A stretch of DNA of 64,000 nt, taken from the NCBI RefSeq assembly GCF_947500045.1, contig NZ_CANMQQ010000001.1, forward strand, positions 62,001 to 126,000. Direction: 5' to 3'. The DNA comes from an uncultured Ruegeria sp. (lineage in GTDB: Bacteria; Pseudomonadota; Alphaproteobacteria; Rhodobacterales; Rhodobacteraceae). The notes under the pieces were generated by a model. The model saw nothing but the letters and a program-made list of their open reading frames with translations. It was not told where the DNA came from and ran no database searches. The position numbers and the translations under genes were made by a program. Shown here piece after piece: positions 26,469 to 35,276 of the stretch; position 1 is the stretch's first letter, and every line of letters starts with the position of its first letter.

Positions 26469-27824
26469 TTAGGTGGACAACGACGGCCATACAGGCCTTG
26501 ACGTTCCCAGCTTTGAGGCGGGCAGCGGCCATTGCATCTTGGCAGGCCCGACGGTCAGAGCCGGTTTCAGCCGGTACCCTGTCCCCCAACCGGATTGTTC
26601 AGACGCATCCGAATAATCGGTGGGTATCGCCCCGGTGATATCTTCACCAGTATCGCGCTTGGCGAGGGTGGCTAGTAACTCGGCAGTCCGTGCCAGCGAG
26701 AGCCGGGCGTCCATGACAGCCTGTCCGGATGCGGCCTCAGCCAGGGCTGATAGGACGGCGGCGGCCATCAGGTATCCGGTCGCGTGATCCAAGGCCTGCA
26801 CGGGCAGCGGCGTCGGCTTGTCAGCCCCCGCCCATTCCATTCCAGCATGCGCGATCCCGGCGCTCATCTGCACCAGACTATCAAAGCCGCGTCGCGTCGC
26901 CCAAGGTCCTTGCCAACCATAGGCGTCAAGCGTGACTTCAACCCTGTTGGGCGCAAGCTGATCGCGCGTTGCCTTGTCCAGACCAAGCGCATCCAGCGCA
27001 CCGGGGCGGTATCCATGGACAAGTACATCCGCCTGCTTCAGCAGCTCTTGAAGTTGTTCTTTTCCGTCGGATGACTTCAGGTTCAGATAAGCGCAGTGTT
27101 TGCCCAATGAGATGTCGGGGATGACGCCGGGCTCGTCCCATTCGGGTGGATCGATCCTCAGGACTTCGGCGCCAAAACCTGCGAGTGTTCTTGTGGAAAC
27201 CGGTCCGGCCAGAATACGGGTCAGGTCAAGTACGCGCAGTCCAGCAAGAGGGCGCGCGGCGGTTGCCTGAGGCCGGTCGCGCAACTTGATATTGCGTGGG
27301 CCCTGCCACCCGATCAACGGTTCGCGCGCCAGTACGCGCCCTTGCGGATGGTCTTGCCATTCCGAGCGGCTGCGCATAGCGGCGGCGACGCCCCCTTCGG
27401 CGACAATCGCAGCTTCCAGACCAGCAATGGGCCAATCTCGGATGGCGCGTTCCACCAACGGCCTATCAGGTTTGACCTGCAACACCTTCAAGGCTGCAGC
27501 ACGATGATGAGGCAGGTTGGTGTGCAGCCTGATCCACCCATCGGAGGCCTGATAATCGCCTGCAATCGCGTCCCAAAGGCTGGGCATGTCCCACCCTTCA
27601 GGTTTGAACGAAAAGCCATACCATAGTGACGCCAATCGATGATCCACAGAAATTTCCGGCGATTCTGGCGACAGATTCAGGGCAATCACGAAGCGTGAAA
27701 GTTCCTTTCCGACCGCTGCAAAGCTGGCTGTTGCCAGTTCCGAGACCGCAAATGCGCTGGGTCGCGCACCCGCCCCGTTGACCAGATATGTGTCAGGTGA
27801 GGGGAGGGCGGACAGCAAGCTCAT
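26469..27824 (-). CDS. CaiB/BaiF (type III) CoA transferase with N-terminal extension
   Basis: 451 residues. The family core LAGLRVLDLTRILAGPVSTR, normally near the N-terminus, appears only at about residue 193. The candidate catalytic aspartate is in VQALDHATGYLM near 360. About 190 residues precede the core and have composition similar to part of the same fold, so the domain order looks rearranged. It moves CoA between carboxylic acids. The ATG overlaps the stop of the upstream ABC permease by four bases, which links the enzyme to the imported substrate. Confidence 0.82.
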   Translation of the reverse strand: MSLLSALPSPDTYLVNGAGARPSAFAVSELATASFAAVGKELSRFVIALNLSPESPEISVDHRLASLWYGFSFKPEGWDMPSLWDAIAGDYQASDGWIRLHTNLPHHRAAALKVLQVKPDRPLVERAIRDWPIAGLEAAIVAEGGVAAAMRSRSEWQDHPQGRVLAREPLIGWQGPRNIKLRDRPQATAARPLAGLRVLDLTRILAGPVSTRTLAGFGAEVLRIDPPEWDEPGVIPDISLGKHCAYLNLKSSDGKEQLQELLKQADVLVHGYRPGALDALGLDKATRDQLAPNRVEVTLDAYGWQGPWATRRGFDSLVQMSAGIAHAGMEWAGADKPTPLPVQALDHATGYLMAAAVLSALAEAASGQAVMDARLSLARTAELLATLAKRDTGEDITGAIPTDYSDASEQSGWGTGYRLKPALTVGPAKMQWPLPASKLGTSRPVWPSLST

Positions 27825-28975
27825 TGCTGGTAGGGGTCCAGACTGTCACGCAGCCCGTCGCCAAGGAAGTTGAAGGCCAGCACGATGACGATGATCGGCA
27901 ACATCGGGATAGCGGTCCAGGGATAGATTTCGATCGAGGCGAGGTTCTGCGCGTCATTCAGCATCACCCCCCAGCTGACGGCCGGGGCCCGCAGGCCGAG
28001 GCCAAGAAAACTGAGCGCTGTTTCACCGAGGATCATCGCGGGTATCGACAGCGAGGCCGAAGCAATCAAATGAGACATGAAGTTGGGTAGCAGGTGCTTG
28101 CGGATAACACGGCCCGAACTTGCGCCCATCATCTCTGCCGCACGAACGTATTCCTCTTCCCGTAGGGACAGGAACTTTGCGCGTACTGATCGGGCAAGAC
28201 CGGGCCAATCCAGAATGCCGAGGATGATTGAGATGATGAAGAACACCGCAACGGGGCTCCAATTCGACGGCACGGCTGCGGACAAAGCCAGCCAGAGAGG
28301 CAATTCCGGCAGAGAACGCAGAATTTCGATCACGCGGTTGATGACCCAGTCGATACGCCCTCCGAAATATCCGGCGATCGATCCGAAAAGGATACCAAGG
28401 AAGAATGATACCGAGATGCCGATCAGGCCCACCGTCAGCGATAGTTGTGCGCCATAGAGAATTCGGCTGAATACGTCACGGCCCAAACGGTCTGACCCCC
28501 AGAGGAAAAGGGTGGCGCCTTCGGGCGCGCAGAACAGATGGGTGTCTGACCTGATCAGGCCTGCCAGCTTGTATTCTGATCCTTCACAGAAGAACCGGAT
28601 CGGGCGCGGATCATCCGTGTCTGGCGCGAATTTCCATTGGAAGGTCTCAAGGTCCGCTTCCGCGACGATAGGATAGACATAGGGGCCGATGAATTCACCC
28701 TCATGGAACCAGTTGACCGACTGGGGCGGGGCATAAAGATGCTCTCCGTTCCGGTCATTTGGGCCATAGGGGGCGATGAAACCCGCAAAGGGTAGCATCA
28801 CATAGCAAAGCAGCAGGAAGATGCCCGAGATCAGGCCCAGCTTGTGTGTTCTGAACTTGCGCCAAACCAAGACCCAATTGGGGGCATCAAGATCTGCACG
28901 CTCAAGCTGTTGGATCGAGGCTTGCGGATCGAATGGGGCTTCGTCGACATAGCGACCATCGGGGCGTTTGCTCAT
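27821..28975 (-). CDS. ABC transporter permease, OppC/YejE type
   Basis: 384 residues. An N-terminal cytoplasmic stretch and first helix are followed by a periplasmic loop of about 100 residues, then five helices with the permease motif EYVRAAEMMGASSGRVIRKH (EAA loop, about 270). It pairs with the OppB-type permease, overlapping it by four bases. It imports peptides or other organic solutes, energised by the fused ATPase at the head of the operon. Confidence 0.9.
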   Translation of the reverse strand: MSKRPDGRYVDEAPFDPQASIQQLERADLDAPNWVLVWRKFRTHKLGLISGIFLLLCYVMLPFAGFIAPYGPNDRNGEHLYAPPQSVNWFHEGEFIGPYVYPIVAEADLETFQWKFAPDTDDPRPIRFFCEGSEYKLAGLIRSDTHLFCAPEGATLFLWGSDRLGRDVFSRILYGAQLSLTVGLIGISVSFFLGILFGSIAGYFGGRIDWVINRVIEILRSLPELPLWLALSAAVPSNWSPVAVFFIISIILGILDWPGLARSVRAKFLSLREEEYVRAAEMMGASSGRVIRKHLLPNFMSHLIASASLSIPAMILGETALSFLGLGLRAPAVSWGVMLNDAQNLASIEIYPWTAIPMLPIIVIVLAFNFLGDGLRDSLDPYQQ

Positions 28976-30000
28976 GCTTCTCGCCCCTCATAACGGATGC
29001 GCGGGTCGAGCATGACCAGCAAGATGTCGGAAATCATAGTGCCGATCAGGGTCAGCAAAGCCACGAACATAAGAATGAACGCCGAGAGGAATTGGTCTTG
29101 TGTTTTGAGCGCCGTCAACAGGGTTGGCCCAATGGTCTGCAGACCCAAAACGACTGAGACCAGAACCGATCCCGAAACCATGGAAGGCAGCAGGTTACCA
29201 ATGTCGGCAACAAAGGGGTTGAAGGCCACACGCAGCGGATATTTTGTCAGCATGCGCGAGGGGGCCATCCCTTTGGCGATGGCGGTTTCCACATAAGGTT
29301 TACCCAGCTCATCCAGCATATTGGCGCGCAGGCGTTGCATCATGGCAGATGCGCCTGAGGTGCCGATCACAAAGGTTGGTACGATCAGGTGAACAAGGAT
29401 GGATTTCAACTTGTCCCAGCTCATCGGTTCCCCTTCAAAAGAAGGGTCCATCAAGCCGCCGATGGGTAGATTGAAATAGCGATGGCCGTAGTAGAAAAGG
29501 ATCAGTGCCAGCAGGAAGTTTGGCGTAGCGAGCCCAAGATATCCGACAAAGGCTGACGTATAGTCGATCCAGGTCCGTGATTTTGCCGCTGCGAGGACGC
29601 CGAGTGGCAAAGCGACGGCATAGACGAACAGGATGGCTGCCAGATTGACGACCACCGTCAGCCAGAGTGTATCACCGACGATTTCCGCGACAGGACGGTC
29701 AAATTCGAAGGACCATCCGTAATTGCCCTGCAATAAGCCTTCGAACCCGTGTGGGCCGGGCCAGAAGCCTGCCCAGATCAGATATTGTTCCGGCAAAGAA
29801 CGGTCCAGAGAATACTCTTTGCGCAGAAACTCGGCTTTGGCGACACCTGCGGACTGACCCGAGGCCTGCAACTCGGCGATCTGGTTGCTAAGGTAATCAC
29901 CTGGGGGAAGGTTGATGATCACGAAAACCATGACCGACACCACCAATAGTGTCAGCAGCATCGTGAAAAAGCGATACACCGCATAGCGCAGCATTACCAT
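28972..30000 (-). CDS. ABC transporter permease, OppB/YejB type
   Basis: 342 residues with six hydrophobic segments. A periplasmic loop contains LPEQYLIWAGFWPGPHGFEG and the EAA-like loop is near PYVETAIAKGMAPSRML (about 226). AGGAG seven bases before the ATG supports the start. It is 14 bases downstream of the binding protein and overlaps the second permease. Confidence 0.9.
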   Translation of the reverse strand: MVMLRYAVYRFFTMLLTLLVVSVMVFVIINLPPGDYLSNQIAELQASGQSAGVAKAEFLRKEYSLDRSLPEQYLIWAGFWPGPHGFEGLLQGNYGWSFEFDRPVAEIVGDTLWLTVVVNLAAILFVYAVALPLGVLAAAKSRTWIDYTSAFVGYLGLATPNFLLALILFYYGHRYFNLPIGGLMDPSFEGEPMSWDKLKSILVHLIVPTFVIGTSGASAMMQRLRANMLDELGKPYVETAIAKGMAPSRMLTKYPLRVAFNPFVADIGNLLPSMVSGSVLVSVVLGLQTIGPTLLTALKTQDQFLSAFILMFVALLTLIGTMISDILLVMLDPRIRYEGREA

Positions 30001-30014
30001 TTAGCTGCTCCTGC

Positions 30015-31928
30015 TCAGTCGGCGAAGAAGAACTCGTCCGGACGGTGAATGCCGAAATGTGCGCCAGGCTCCCACGCCCACATCGCCTGCTCGGGTACGT
30101 TGCGCAGGCGGTTCGACACCACGATCGGTTGCGGTGCGCCGTTCAGAATACCTATGGCATACAGCTGATCCGCATGGATCTTCAGCATCTCGGTCCAGAC
30201 AGCAGCGCGTTCGTCATCCGTTGTGGCGACTTCCCAATCATGGGCCAGCTTCATGAGAAGTTCGGCCTCGGGCATGTCTGGCGGCTCACCCGAGCCTCCA
30301 TTGGTCTGATAATACTGGCCCCATTTCGGCCAAGACAAAAAGACCTGATCAGTGGGGGCAAGATAAGCAGGTGAAGTATGCATCTGCGGGATGCCGTCAT
30401 CCCAGCCGAACCAGACCGATGCCATGGTATTCCCCGAAAATACGCGGTTACGCAGAATGTCCCGGTCCAATGGTCGCATCACAAGGTCGACCCCGATTTC
30501 ACGCCAGGTATCAGTGACGATCTGAAGGGCGTTTTCTACCTCTTGCCGTTCGCCGGCGGTTTCGATGACCAATTCCATCGGGCGACCGTCGGGCAAAAGG
30601 CGAACGCCGTCTCGGTCGCGCTCGGTCAATCCGGCCTCGTCCAGAAGTGCATTAGCCATGTCGACATCATATTCCGCCCACGCTTTTGCATTTGCTTCGT
30701 CATAGAAAGGCGACGTCGGCAGAACTGACATCGCGCCGGGATGAGCAAGCTTGAAATAAAGCGCCTGATTGATCGTTTTGCGGTCAATCGCTAGCGAAAG
30801 AGCCCTGCGGACACGAACATCGCGCAGTATGTTGCGCCAAGCCTCATCTTCAAAATTCAGGTTGGGATAGATAGCGATTTGTGACGCGACACCGGTTTTC
30901 CACAAAAGCGTTTTGTAGCCGCCCTCAGCCTCACCTTTTTTCAGGATCGAAGCGTCGCGGAATGCCAGCCCGCGCCCCTGCAAATCGCTCTCGCCCGCGT
31001 TGGTCTTGGCCGCAACGAGGCCTGGGGCCACGATCTCCATCTCGACCACATCGATATAGGGCAATTGCACTCCGTTTGAATCGACCCTGTGGTAGTAAGG
31101 GTTACGGATGAAACCGTACCGGATTTTCTTACCCGAACTGGCATTGAACCAAGGCTGCAATGTGGGCAGTTCGTGATTGTCGTACTTATAAAGGTTATCC
31201 AGTTTGTTGTGCAGCGCCGCCCAGCTTTTGACTCGGGCATCTTCGACATGGAATGCTAATTCTTCAGGGTCGGCAAACTTCTCATGGTATTTTTTGAGGA
31301 ATTCGGACGGGCGGTAGATAAAGGGTGGGCGCGCCTGGGCGAGCGATTGCAGAAAGTCGGGGTTCGGATTTTCCCACTCAAACATAATCGTCGTTTCATC
31401 GGGGAAGGAAACCGTAGGCGGCTTGCCTTCAACCAGTAGAAAATCTGGTGGGCCTGAGGGGCTGAGCAATTCGTTATTTGCTACGTCCTCCCACCAATAG
31501 CGGAAATCCTCGGACGTAAATGGAGTGCCGTCCGACCATTTGTGGCCGGGACGCAGGTTCAGAGTGAACTTGCGATTGTCCTCATTTTCAAATGAGGCCA
31601 GCAAATCGGGTACGATGTCATAGTCGTGATCAAACCCCACAAGACGCGCGTAGCCATAGACCACCATCTGACGAATGTCCTTGGACCGGGTGACCATTGT
31701 GCGCAGTGTTCCACCGGGCGTCCCGAAATCGCGCCCCTTTGCCGCCAGATCAACGATCAGAGGCTCTTGCGGGATGCGTTCGGCGATTGGTGGCAAGCCG
31801 CCGCTCTCAACCTCAGCTTCCCAATAGGGGGTTTCCTGAAGATTGGCAGGGATTTCTGCCGTGGCGGGCAGCCCTGATATGGTGACCAGTGCGGCCGCCA
31901 GAAACATACGATGAGTGGTCTTAAACAT
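30015..31928 (-). CDS. ABC transporter substrate-binding protein, SBP family 5 (large)
   Basis: 637 residues, longer than most oligopeptide-binding proteins (about 530) and close to YejA/AgaA-type proteins. The signal peptide ends near ATA/EIP (about residue 25). Family 5 features include FTLNLRPGHKWSDGTPFTSE (about 130) and RALSLAIDRKTINQALYF (about 385). The ligand is not deducible. Its first eight bases overlap the end of the ATPase gene. Confidence 0.9.
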   Translation of the reverse strand: MFKTTHRMFLAAALVTISGLPATAEIPANLQETPYWEAEVESGGLPPIAERIPQEPLIVDLAAKGRDFGTPGGTLRTMVTRSKDIRQMVVYGYARLVGFDHDYDIVPDLLASFENEDNRKFTLNLRPGHKWSDGTPFTSEDFRYWWEDVANNELLSPSGPPDFLLVEGKPPTVSFPDETTIMFEWENPNPDFLQSLAQARPPFIYRPSEFLKKYHEKFADPEELAFHVEDARVKSWAALHNKLDNLYKYDNHELPTLQPWFNASSGKKIRYGFIRNPYYHRVDSNGVQLPYIDVVEMEIVAPGLVAAKTNAGESDLQGRGLAFRDASILKKGEAEGGYKTLLWKTGVASQIAIYPNLNFEDEAWRNILRDVRVRRALSLAIDRKTINQALYFKLAHPGAMSVLPTSPFYDEANAKAWAEYDVDMANALLDEAGLTERDRDGVRLLPDGRPMELVIETAGERQEVENALQIVTDTWREIGVDLVMRPLDRDILRNRVFSGNTMASVWFGWDDGIPQMHTSPAYLAPTDQVFLSWPKWGQYYQTNGGSGEPPDMPEAELLMKLAHDWEVATTDDERAAVWTEMLKIHADQLYAIGILNGAPQPIVVSNRLRNVPEQAMWAWEPGAHFGIHRPDEFFFAD

Positions 31929-33693
31929 GGCAACGTACCTTATGGCCGGGCTCCAATTCTACCAACGAGGGTATCACGGAGTCGGAAAATCGAAAGGCAT
32001 CATCCCAACTGTCGGGTGAACCAGCACCCAACGCAACCAGTTTCAGGTCAATCGGGCGATTGATATCCGGTTCCGGTTGGGCGGCGATCAATGCCTTGGT
32101 GTAGGGATGACGTGGATTGTAGAACAGGGTTTCGGGCGGGGCTTGTTCGACCACAAGGCCCCGGCGCATAACGGCAACTTCGTCGGCGATGCGCGCGACA
32201 ACTGCCAGATCGTGCGAGATGAACAGATAAGACAGGTTCAGACTGTCCTGCAGGTTTTCGAGCAGGGTCAGAATCTGCTCCTGAACGGATACATCCAAGG
32301 CCGAGGTTGGTTCGTCACAAACGATCAAGGCAGGGTCCAGCATCATTGCCCGCGCGATTGACAGGCGCTGCCGCTGCCCGCCTGAAAACGCATGTGGATA
32401 GCGTTTGAGCATATCCTCATTCAGTCCGACCCGCTGCAACATCTCGGCCGCTTTATCACGCTGCTCGGATACGTTGCCGAGGCGATGAATCTCCAACGGC
32501 TCGGTCATAGCATCCTGAATGCGCATTCGAGGGCTGAGAGAGCTATAGGGATCCTGAAACACCATCTGTGCTTTGCGCTGAAAAGCGGTGCGTTCAGCAC
32601 GTGTCATGTGGTGAACCGTTATCGGTTCGGAGTCTTTGGTCGTTCGGAACAGAACTTTACCGCCGGGGTCTGGAAGTTCAGCGCCCAGAGCGATCCGTGC
32701 CGCTGTGGTTTTGCCCGATCCGCTTTCACCTACAATCGCAAGAGTTTTACCGCGCGCAAGTTTCATATCAACGCCCCGGCAGGCGTGTATCAGTTTTTCC
32801 GCCTTCCAGCCTTTGCTGGACCGCATTGTATAGGTTTTAGACACATCGGTCATCTGCAGGATCAGGTCTTCGTCAGGCATAGGTATGCCGACCGAATCCT
32901 GATCGGGTATCTCGGGTGCCGCGTCGAATAGTTGCTGGGTATAAGGATGCGCCGGTTCATTCAGGATAAGCGCGGCCGGACCGGCTTCCATCACGCGGCC
33001 CTTGTGCATGACAACGACATGCTCGGCCATGTTGGCGACCACACCAAGATCATGGGTGACCAGGATCAGCGCCATGCCGGTTTCGCGCTGCAGTTCTTTG
33101 ATCAGCCCAAGAACCTGCGCTTGGGTAGTCACGTCCAGCGCCGTCGTGGGCTCGTCAGCAATCAGCAGTTCAGGTTTCGCAACCATCGCCATGGCGATCA
33201 TCGCGCGCTGGCGCATGCCGCCGGACAATTCGAACGGATAACTGTCATAGGCGCGGGCCGGGTCAGGGAAGCCGACCCTCTCGAACTGGGTCAGAACCTC
33301 TTTGCGTGCCTCTGAATCGGACGCACCGCGATGCAGCCACAGAACTTCGCTGACCTGATTTCCGATCTTGTGGAGCGGAGACAGAGACCGCATCGGCTCC
33401 TGAAAGATCATCGAGACACGATTGCCGCGAATGCTACGCATCTGGCGTTCGCTGAGCTTCATCAGATCAGCCGCGCCGTGGGAATCGTTCAATGTAATCG
33501 TACCGCTACGAATCTGAGCGGTGCGCGGCAGAATACGCAGTGCAGCCCGACATGATATCGTTTTGCCCGACCCGGATTCTCCGACCAATGCTAGTGTCTG
33601 CCCTGGTTCGACATCAAAGCTGACGTCACGGACAACAGATGGGCCCGAGCCGAAGCCGATGCTGAGATCCCGAACGGACAACAACGCACTCAT
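31921..33693 (-). CDS. Fused double ABC ATPase (OppD-OppF / YejF type)
   Basis: 590 residues with two complete ATPase domains. The first has Walker A GESGSGKT (38-45), LSGGMRQR and a DEPTTALD Walker B. The second has GESGSGKTT (about 325), [15 protein letters not shown] and CDEPTSALD. It energises the two permeases downstream. It is first in the operon, facing the methyltransferase gene at 33923 across a 229-base promoter region in which I saw no conclusive operator. Confidence 0.95.
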   Translation of the reverse strand: MSALLSVRDLSIGFGSGPSVVRDVSFDVEPGQTLALVGESGSGKTISCRAALRILPRTAQIRSGTITLNDSHGAADLMKLSERQMRSIRGNRVSMIFQEPMRSLSPLHKIGNQVSEVLWLHRGASDSEARKEVLTQFERVGFPDPARAYDSYPFELSGGMRQRAMIAMAMVAKPELLIADEPTTALDVTTQAQVLGLIKELQRETGMALILVTHDLGVVANMAEHVVVMHKGRVMEAGPAALILNEPAHPYTQQLFDAAPEIPDQDSVGIPMPDEDLILQMTDVSKTYTMRSSKGWKAEKLIHACRGVDMKLARGKTLAIVGESGSGKTTAARIALGAELPDPGGKVLFRTTKDSEPITVHHMTRAERTAFQRKAQMVFQDPYSSLSPRMRIQDAMTEPLEIHRLGNVSEQRDKAAEMLQRVGLNEDMLKRYPHAFSGGQRQRLSIARAMMLDPALIVCDEPTSALDVSVQEQILTLLENLQDSLNLSYLFISHDLAVVARIADEVAVMRRGLVVEQAPPETLFYNPRHPYTKALIAAQPEPDINRPIDLKLVALGAGSPDSWDDAFRFSDSVIPSLVELEPGHKVRCHV

Positions 33694-33922
33694 TCGGGTT
33701 TTCCACCCGTCTGGCCGCTAGATAACATCGGCTTTGTGAACTCCCTGTCTTTTTTCCGCAGTTTCGCGCGGTTCAGGCGAGGTAGTCAAACACCTTCTTC
33801 ACCTGAATCGTCGCGGAATCGTGAATTCTTTATCGCGCGCCTACACATTCCCTTGAGAATTTGCCACTACCAGATCAAAGGGCACAGTTTAGGTGTCGTT
33901 TCTATAAACAGGGGTTATAGCC

Positions 33923-34420
33923 GTGCCGGAAGCTCAAAGTCGTCTAGATTTGTTCATCGACCGCATGGTCTCGCAGCGCACCTGTCTGGATTATGCAATC
34001 GCGCAGACGACAGGACAGCCCGGTCCGGTTTTTGAGCTGGGGCTGGGCAATGGGCGCACGTATCATCACATGGTTCAGCATATTCAGGATCGCCCCGTAT
34101 ATGTTTTTGAACGTGCGGTAGCCTCGCATCCCGATTCAACCCCGCCCAATGATCTTGTGATTCTGGGCGATGTGCGCGAGACGCTGCCCGCATCGGTCGC
34201 GCGATTTGGCGCGTCGGCCAGCCTGATCCATGCTGATCTGGGTGGGCATAACCGGCAAAAGAACGATGCGTTTGCGCGCCTTGTCTCACCGTTGATCGAG
34301 CCGCTTTTGGCGCAAGGTGGGCTGATGGTTTCGAGCGATCGTATGTATTTCGAACAACTGACCGAGCTGCCGCTGCCAGAAAGCGCGGTTGAGGGGCGCT
34401 GTTTCATTTATCAACGCTGA
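33923..34420 (+). CDS. Small class I SAM-dependent methyltransferase, paralogue of the 17012 gene
   Basis: 165 residues from a GTG with AGGGG nine bases upstream. The SAM loop FELGLGNGRTYHHM (about 37-50) and VYVFERAVASHPDSTPP closely parallel the gene at 17012 (DLGLGNGRTYDHL, WVMDRVLQCHPDSRPP). The ends also match in pattern (GRCFIYQR versus GRYLFYRA). It stands alone between an ABC operon and a GST gene. Substrate unknown; the GTG start is reasonable but unproven. Confidence 0.72.
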   Translation: MPEAQSRLDLFIDRMVSQRTCLDYAIAQTTGQPGPVFELGLGNGRTYHHMVQHIQDRPVYVFERAVASHPDSTPPNDLVILGDVRETLPASVARFGASASLIHADLGGHNRQKNDAFARLVSPLIEPLLAQGGLMVSSDRMYFEQLTELPLPESAVEGRCFIYQR

Positions 34421-34512
34421 TCTGCCGTGGGGTCACATTGTGATCGGACTCGCGCTGCCGTGGTGGGGCGGTCTAACATCTGAGTCGTGAAGTTTCATAA
34501 GGGACCGTCAAT

Positions 34513-35142
34513 ATGCTGTTCTACGACTGCTCGACCGCTCCAAGCCCACGCCGTGCCCGGATGTTTATCGCGGAAAAAGGGTTGGAGTTTGAGAGCCGAG
34601 ACATCTCAATCGCCAAGGGCGAACAGCTCGGTGATGCGTTTCGGGCTGTGAACCCCGGTGCGACCATCCCCGTTCTGGTCACGGATGAAGGCACAACACT
34701 GACAGAGAACCTTGGCATCGCCGCCTATCTCGAGGCACTTTTTCCGGAACCGCCGCTAATGGGTCGAACCGCGGATGAAAAAGGCGAAGTTCTGATGTGG
34801 AACGCCATCGCCGAGCAGCAGTGCGGAGCGCCAATTGCAGAAACGCTGCGCAACACCCATCCCTCGTTCAAGGATCGCGCGATCACGGGGCCTGCAAACC
34901 ACGCCCAAATCCCTGAACTGGCGCAACGGGGTGCCGAGCGGGTGCGCACCTTCTTCGATCTTCTTGAAACCCGCCTGCGCGAAAGCGATTTCGTAGCGGC
35001 GGGTTCATTTACGCTGGCCGATATCACTACATTTGTTTTTGTCGATTTTGCACGCGTCATCAAGATGCACATTCCTGCCGAAAATGCAGCGACATTGGCT
35101 TGGTTTGACACCATCCAAGCGCGCGCCAGTGCGCAGCGATAA
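34513..35142 (+). CDS. Glutathione S-transferase family protein
   Basis: 209 residues. The N-terminal thioredoxin-fold domain has STAPSPRRARMFIAEKGLEF and NPGATIPVLVTDEGTTLTEN, where the cis-proline and the glutathione gamma-glutamyl binding segment are expected. The all-helical C-terminal domain has FVAAGSFTLADITTFVFVDF (about 156-175), the N-capping box of the GST fold. It lies 92 bases after the methyltransferase and converges on the oxidoreductase gene. The substrate is unknown. Confidence 0.88.
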   Translation: MLFYDCSTAPSPRRARMFIAEKGLEFESRDISIAKGEQLGDAFRAVNPGATIPVLVTDEGTTLTENLGIAAYLEALFPEPPLMGRTADEKGEVLMWNAIAEQQCGAPIAETLRNTHPSFKDRAITGPANHAQIPELAQRGAERVRTFFDLLETRLRESDFVAAGSFTLADITTFVFVDFARVIKMHIPAENAATLAWFDTIQARASAQR

Positions 35143-35276
35143 CTTCGCACGCGCAGAAGACCTGGAACTTTGCAAAGGTGCCCAGAAAGCGTTATCGGCA
35201 CCTCTGGCATCCGAGCGGGGTCGCTCGGCACAGGCCAGGCGGGGTTCACCATGGTCTGCCGTTTCTTAGTTCCCGG

